64,000 bases of DNA, taken from Oscillospiraceae bacterium. GTDB lineage: Bacteria; Bacillota; Clostridia; Oscillospirales; Ruminococcaceae. Positions 60,564 through 64,000 of the stretch are shown one piece after another. The position numbers and the translations under genes were made by a program. The stretch lies in assembly GCA_022835495.1 (NCBI GenBank), contig BQOK01000001.1, forward strand, positions 2,232,001 through 2,296,000. The letters are read 5' to 3'. Position 1 is the first letter of the stretch. Every line of letters begins with the position of its first letter. The notes beneath the pieces were generated by a model. That model was given only the letters and a program-made list of their open reading frames with translations. It did not search any database and was not told the DNA's origin.

Positions 60564-60884
60564 ATGTCAACCAAAGAACGAAAGCACCCAGCGCCGCCGC
60601 GTTACGATGAGGCCTTCAAGGCGGGGGCAGTGCGGATGGTCACCGAGCAGGGGCGGCCCAGCCGGGAGGTGGCCGCGGAACTCGGCATCTGCATCGACAC
60701 GCTGCGCAGCTGGCTGAAAGCGGCGGGCGCACCATCGCCGGGGCAAGCTGACCGCCAAAACCGCGACGCCAGACGCCTGCGCGAACTGGAGACGGAGATT
60801 CGAGCACTGCGCAAGAAGCTTGAAGAGAAAGACGGGGTCATTGACATCCTAAAAAAATCCGTCGGCATACTTTCCAAACCATAG
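60564..60884 (+). CDS. IS3-family transposase OrfA, IS-C
   Basis: 106 residues. HTH (REVAAELGICIDTLRSWLKAAG, about residues 34-55) and a coiled coil (RRLRELETEIRALRKKLEEKDGVIDILKKSV). A run of seven A at 60851-60857 (A AAA AAA in frame) near the end is the usual -1 slippery site leading into orfB. Confidence 0.92.
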   Translation: MSTKERKHPAPPRYDEAFKAGAVRMVTEQGRPSREVAAELGICIDTLRSWLKAAGAPSPGQADRQNRDARRLRELETEIRALRKKLEEKDGVIDILKKSVGILSKP

Positions 60885-60928
60885 AGGACAAGTACCGGTA
60901 CATCCGTACGGCCCGCGCGGGGGCCTCT

Positions 60929-61753
60929 GTGGAACTTGTATGCCGACTGCTGGAGGTCTCCCGCAGCGGGTACTACGAATGGCTGGGCCGCAAACCCTCT
61001 TTGCGCCGGCAGAAGGATCAGGAACTGAAACGCCGGCTGCTGAGCCTGCACCAGCGTTATCCCGCCCTTGGGCTGGACAGCCTGTATCACCTGATCCGCC
61101 CGCAGCTTTCCTGCTCGCGCAAGCGCATCCACCGCCTGATGAACGAGATGAACATCTCCTCCACGCGCAGGCGTGCCTACAAAGCCACGACCAACTCAAG
61201 ACACGCGCACCCCATCGCGCCCAATCTCCTTGCGCGCCGCTTCTCCTTTGACAAGCCAGACACCGCATGGGTCGGCGATATTACCTATATCCCCACCGGC
61301 GAGGGCTGGCTCTACTGCGCTGTTGTGAAAGACCTTTGCACAAAGCAGATCGTCGGCTACGCCTTCTCCGACCGCATCGACACAAATCTCACTCTCGCCG
61401 CCCTCGGCATGGCCGTCCGGCGCCGCAAGCCTCTGCCCGGCCTCATCTTCCACTCCGACCGCGGCGTCCAATACGCCGCCTACGCTTACCGTCAGCGTCT
61501 CGCCAGCCTCGGCATCCGGCAAAGCATGTCCCGCAAGGGCGATCCCTATGACAACGCCGTGGCCGAAAACTTCTTCAGCTGCCTCAAGTGCGAGTGCGTC
61601 CATCTGCGCCATTTCGCCTCAAGGGCACAAGCCATGGCAGACGTCTTCGCTTATATCGAGACCTTTTACAACCCAGTGCGCCCGCATTCCTCTATTGGCT
61701 GGCGTCCTCCGGATGCCTTTGCGCGTGCCTTGTCTGAGCATCCCGCCGCCTGA
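60929..61753 (+). CDS. IS3-family transposase OrfB (DDE integrase), IS-C
   Basis: 274 residues counted from GTG 60929, but the frame is open from the slippery A-run upstream (RRHTFQTIEDKYRYIRT...), so the working protein is probably an OrfAB fusion by -1 frameshift at 60851-60857. Catalytic Asp in WVGDITYIP, Asp in FHSDRGVQY and Glu in NAVAENFFSCLKCE are present. Intact and potentially active. Confidence 0.93.
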   Translation: MELVCRLLEVSRSGYYEWLGRKPSLRRQKDQELKRRLLSLHQRYPALGLDSLYHLIRPQLSCSRKRIHRLMNEMNISSTRRRAYKATTNSRHAHPIAPNLLARRFSFDKPDTAWVGDITYIPTGEGWLYCAVVKDLCTKQIVGYAFSDRIDTNLTLAALGMAVRRRKPLPGLIFHSDRGVQYAAYAYRQRLASLGIRQSMSRKGDPYDNAVAENFFSCLKCECVHLRHFASRAQAMADVFAYIETFYNPVRPHSSIGWRPPDAFARALSEHPAA

Positions 61754-62570
61754 GTGTGATACGACAAGATATCCTGCGTTTCTTTCTGTTTTTTCTTCAT
61801 TTTTACTGTCCACGAAACCGGGAAGGGCACATAGGGTTTAAGAATATGGACTGTAGGTTTGATGAACAAAAGGCACCTAAATCGTTTGGGTGCAGGGTTT
61901 CTTTCATATACGTGGCATCTTCGCTCAAAATAACTTGATGCCCTCCCTCAAATAAAAGTCTCCATGTACCTGTTTGCGTTTCGGGTAACGCCGCAATCAC
62001 TTTTCTGCCAACAAAATCACGCATAAAGAAAGATCGAATCATCAACTGCGAACCACATAATTCAGGCAGTTCACGCTCTATCCACAGCGAAATTGTGCCC
62101 TCAATGATAGGATCTCCCATATCATTGGATCCATGGTTGCAACATATTCCGCCAATGATAAAATCACCGTAATCTTGATAAACACGCTTTGGAAAATGAT
62201 CTGGTTGTTCGCAGAAAAACTCCTGAATGCTTCGATTAAAAACATTTCCTGCAGTATCTAGCCTGCCTGATGCTTTTTTAATCCGCTTTCCGCAGAGAAT
62301 CCGTTGATAATTTAATTTCAGTTCCTTCTCAATAATAGAAACCACTTTGTTTGCTTTTTCCTTTATGCCTACAACAGCGAAAATATGAACAAACCTTGCA
62401 TCTTCATCAGTTGCTTCAGCCAAAGCCATTGTTTGCTGATAGAAGCCCTCTTCAATATGGTTATATGTATTAACTTGCTGCATATATATCATGCCGTTCT
62501 CTTCATATCCGCTGAGGTATAGGTACAAAAGCCCTGCCGAAGAAATCCACGCTTTCATATCCTCACCTCC

Positions 62571-62608
62571 AAAAAAGTAAAACCGCGTGGAATTGCTTCC
62601 ACACGGTT
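62571..62608 (-). terminator. Leader terminator upstream of the nuclease gene
   Basis: 12-bp arms (62581-62592 and 62597-62608, one G-U, loop GCAA), followed on the minus strand by TTTTACTTTTTT and then the GGAGGTG ribosome site. It lies between a promoter (62640-62667) and the gene, so it could attenuate transcription; it may also end guaA transcripts. Confidence 0.75.
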
Positions 62609-62639
62609 GACTTGGCTGGGCAAAGCACACTAATAATAT

Positions 62640-62667
62640 ATTATAGCACAAAATGCCCATTTTTCAA
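62640..62667 (-). promoter_or_regulatory. Promoter of the interrupted nuclease gene
   Basis: -35 TTGAAA (62662-62667), 16-base spacer, -10 TATAAT (62640-62645). From 62668 to 62811 I see only a weak CTCAG/CTGAG hairpin after guaA. Confidence 0.7.
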
Positions 62668-62811
62668 TTTGATATAATTATTTTTAGTATCAAAATGGTC
62701 TCCGTTCATTCTCCAAATTCTTAAACTATGGAAAAAGCACGAGATAAGCTGGGCTTTTCTGGGAAAAACGAGGCTCTGGGAGACCTCAGAGAACTGAGAG
62801 AATTTTACCCC

Positions 62812-64000
62812 TTATTCAAATTCAATGGTAGCCGGCGGCTTACCGGTGCAGTCGTACAGCACGCGGTTCACATGCGGCACCTCGTTCACAATGCGGCTGG
62901 TCACCTTCGCGATCAGTTCCCAGGGCAGATAGGCCGGCTCAGCCGTCATAAAGTCCGTGGTGGTCACCGCACGCAGGGCCACCGCGTAGTCGTAGGTGCG
63001 CTCGTCGCCCATCACGCCCACGCTGCGCATGTTGGTCAGAGCCGCAAAATACTGGCCCAGGTGCTTTGCCTCGCCGCTGGCGGCAAGCTCCTCCCGCCAG
63101 ATGGCGTCAGCCTCCTGTACCATTTTGATCTTCTCTCTCGTCACCTCTCCCACAATGCGGATGGCGAGTCCCGGCCCCGGGAAGGGCTGGCGGCTCACCA
63201 GCTCCTCGGGCAGTCCCAGCTCCCGCCCCGCGCTGCGCACCTCGTCCTTGAACAGATCCCGCAGCGGCTCAATAATCTCTTTAAAATCCACATAGTCCGG
63301 CAGGCCGCCCACATTGTGGTGGCTCTTGATCACGGCCGACTCGCCGCCCTGGCCGCTCTCCACCACGTCCGGGTAGATGGTGCCCTGCACCAAAAAGTCC
63401 ACCGTGCCGATCTTTTTTGCCTCCTGCTCGAACACCCGGATGAATTCCTCGCCGATGATCTTGCGCTTTTCCTCGGGCTCCACGGCGCCCCGCAGCTTTT
63501 CATAAAAGCGCTGGCGGGCGTCCACGCACACAAAATTCAGGTCATACGCCCCCTCGGGTCCAAAGACCGCGCACACCTCCTCGGCCTCGTTTTTGCGCAG
63601 CAGGCCGTGATCCACAAACACGCAGGTCAGCTGTTTGCCCACGGCCTTTGCCAGCATTACCGCGGCCACGCTGCTGTCCACCCCGCCGGAAAGGGCGCAC
63701 AGCACCCTGCCCTTCCCCACCTTTTGGCGGATGGCGCAGATCGAATCCTCCACAAAGGAATCCATCTTCCAGTCGCCCGCGCAGCCGCACACGCCGTGCA
63801 CAAAGTTTGCCAGCATTTTGCTGCCCTCGCGTGTGTGAAGCACTTCGGGGTGGAACTGCACGGCATACAGCTTTTTTTCAGGCCATTCCATTGCGGCGAC
63901 CGGGCAATTTGTCGTGTGACCAGTAATGGTGAACCCCGGTGCCGCGGCCTCGATGTAATCGTTGTGGCTCATCCAGCACACGGTTGCCGGGCTCACGCCC
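62812..64000 (-). CDS. guaA: GMP synthase (glutamine-hydrolysing), 5' end outside window
   Basis: 396 codons of the C-terminal part are present; the frame is open at the window edge. End of the class I glutamine amidotransferase domain with the catalytic His-x-Glu in QFHPEVLHT, then the ATP pyrophosphatase domain with P-loop [11 protein letters not shown] and [10 protein letters not shown], and the dimerisation domain ending PPATIEFE. Converts XMP to GMP. The neighbouring genes do not belong to purine synthesis. Confidence 0.97.
   Translation of the reverse strand, partial: GVSPATVCWMSHNDYIEAAAPGFTITGHTTNCPVAAMEWPEKKLYAVQFHPEVLHTREGSKMLANFVHGVCGCAGDWKMDSFVEDSICAIRQKVGKGRVLCALSGGVDSSVAAVMLAKAVGKQLTCVFVDHGLLRKNEAEEVCAVFGPEGAYDLNFVCVDARQRFYEKLRGAVEPEEKRKIIGEEFIRVFEQEAKKIGTVDFLVQGTIYPDVVESGQGGESAVIKSHHNVGGLPDYVDFKEIIEPLRDLFKDEVRSAGRELGLPEELVSRQPFPGPGLAIRIVGEVTREKIKMVQEADAIWREELAASGEAKHLGQYFAALTNMRSVGVMGDERTYDYAVALRAVTTTDFMTAEPAYLPWELIAKVTSRIVNEVPHVNRVLYDCTGKPPATIEFE

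Larger units (their letters stand above)
60501..61831 (+). mobile_element. IS3-family insertion sequence (1331 bp), IS-C
   Basis: Imperfect inverted repeats: left TGCCCCCATACCCGATTT then GGACAG, right (complement) TGTGCCCTTCCCGGTTT then GGACAG. 3-bp target duplication TAG at 60498-60500 and 61832-61834. Carries orfA and orfB on the plus strand, antisense to the disrupted gene. GC-rich, unlike the AT-rich gene it disrupts. Confidence 0.92.
59629..62558 (-). pseudogene. PD-(D/E)XK nuclease-like gene interrupted by an IS3 element
   Basis: Two minus-strand fragments, 61832-62558 (N-terminal 242 codons) and 59629-60500 (C-terminal part), flank IS-C. Removing the IS and one TAG copy leaves 1596 bases, exactly 532 codons, with the frame continuous across the joint (NP-I-YAYGKWLQ). 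The reconstructed 531-residue protein has an unrecognised N-terminal region and a C-terminal restriction-endonuclease fold: Asp in GAQEIDLSV and Glu-x-Lys in YILVECKNW (about residues 412-441), the D-ExK triad of Mrr-like nucleases. Start ATG 62558 follows GGAGGTGAG. A defence or DNA-repair nuclease is likely; the target is unknown. Confidence 0.85.

Noticed and set aside
60501-60570. ATG at 60570 as a true start of the nuclease C-terminal fragment
   Set aside because: It lies inside IS-C, so the first residues are IS-derived; the fragment is headless.
60522-61811. GGACAG repeats as the tips of IS-C
   Set aside because: No target duplication fits there; extending to 60501 and 61831 gives TG-starting ends with a TAG duplication and restores the host gene frame.

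Overview
The window looks like a chromosomal segment from a high-GC gut clostridium, most likely Oscillospiraceae/Ruminococcaceae. The grounds are Firmicutes-type regulation (T-box, SAM-I, FMN and tandem glycine riboswitches, TTGACA/TATAAT promoters, strong AGGAGG ribosome sites), an anaerobe gene set (FeoAB, Na+-translocating decarboxylase subunits, an Fe-S aldo/keto reductase), and host-glycan use through lacto-N-biose/galacto-N-biose phosphorolysis. The taxonomic assignment is inference from gene content and base composition; no rRNA gene is present.

Layout. 1-4054: nucleoside use, with pyrimidine-nucleoside phosphorylase (cut by the window edge) and NupO/P/Q ABC transporter subunits. 4086-8323: valS under a T-box, then a 6-phosphofructokinase. 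8372-8686: a promoter with tRNA-Gln(CTG) and tRNA-Pro(CGG). 8809-13908: LytTR/GHKL two-component pair plus a three-gene ABC-2 exporter. 14160-18801: membrane-anchored glycerophosphodiesterase, TrmH-type rRNA methylase, and a DEAD-box helicase behind an attenuator-like leader. 18829-28356: sugar ABC transporter, GH112 phosphorylase, AraC regulator, nucleotidyltransferase and NahK, which together form a lacto-N-biose/galacto-N-biose module. 28434-36511: decarboxylase beta/gamma subunits, MreB, ComF-RecD2, and YeiH with a divergent LysR. 37883-40178: metK (SAM-I) and ribU (FMN riboswitch). 40231-45756: MscS, a frameshifted prepilin, an MFS pump with a leader peptide, an aldo/keto reductase and a membrane acyltransferase. 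47424-50926: feoA-feoA-feoB-Cys-rich protein with a divergent DtxR regulator. 51835-58988: glycine riboswitch and gcvT-H-PA-PB-lplA-lpdA. 59022-62667: AT-rich accessory island. 62812-64000: guaA (5' end outside the window).

Three IS3-family elements have ends that can be set exactly from inverted repeats and target duplications. Two sit in the loop of what was an intrinsic terminator (lysR/metK and the end of the feo operon). The third splits one 531-codon gene for a PD-(D/E)XK nuclease-like protein; removing it restores the reading frame exactly.

The most interesting regulatory finds are: a probable translation attenuator (11-codon leader peptide plus a ribosome-site-sequestering stem) before the MFS pump; a matched pair of palindromes controlling feo; a 48-bp promoter block shared by the glycan transporter and GH112 genes; phased direct repeats upstream of the ABC exporter; and a 10-bp tandem duplication that knocks out a prepilin gene.
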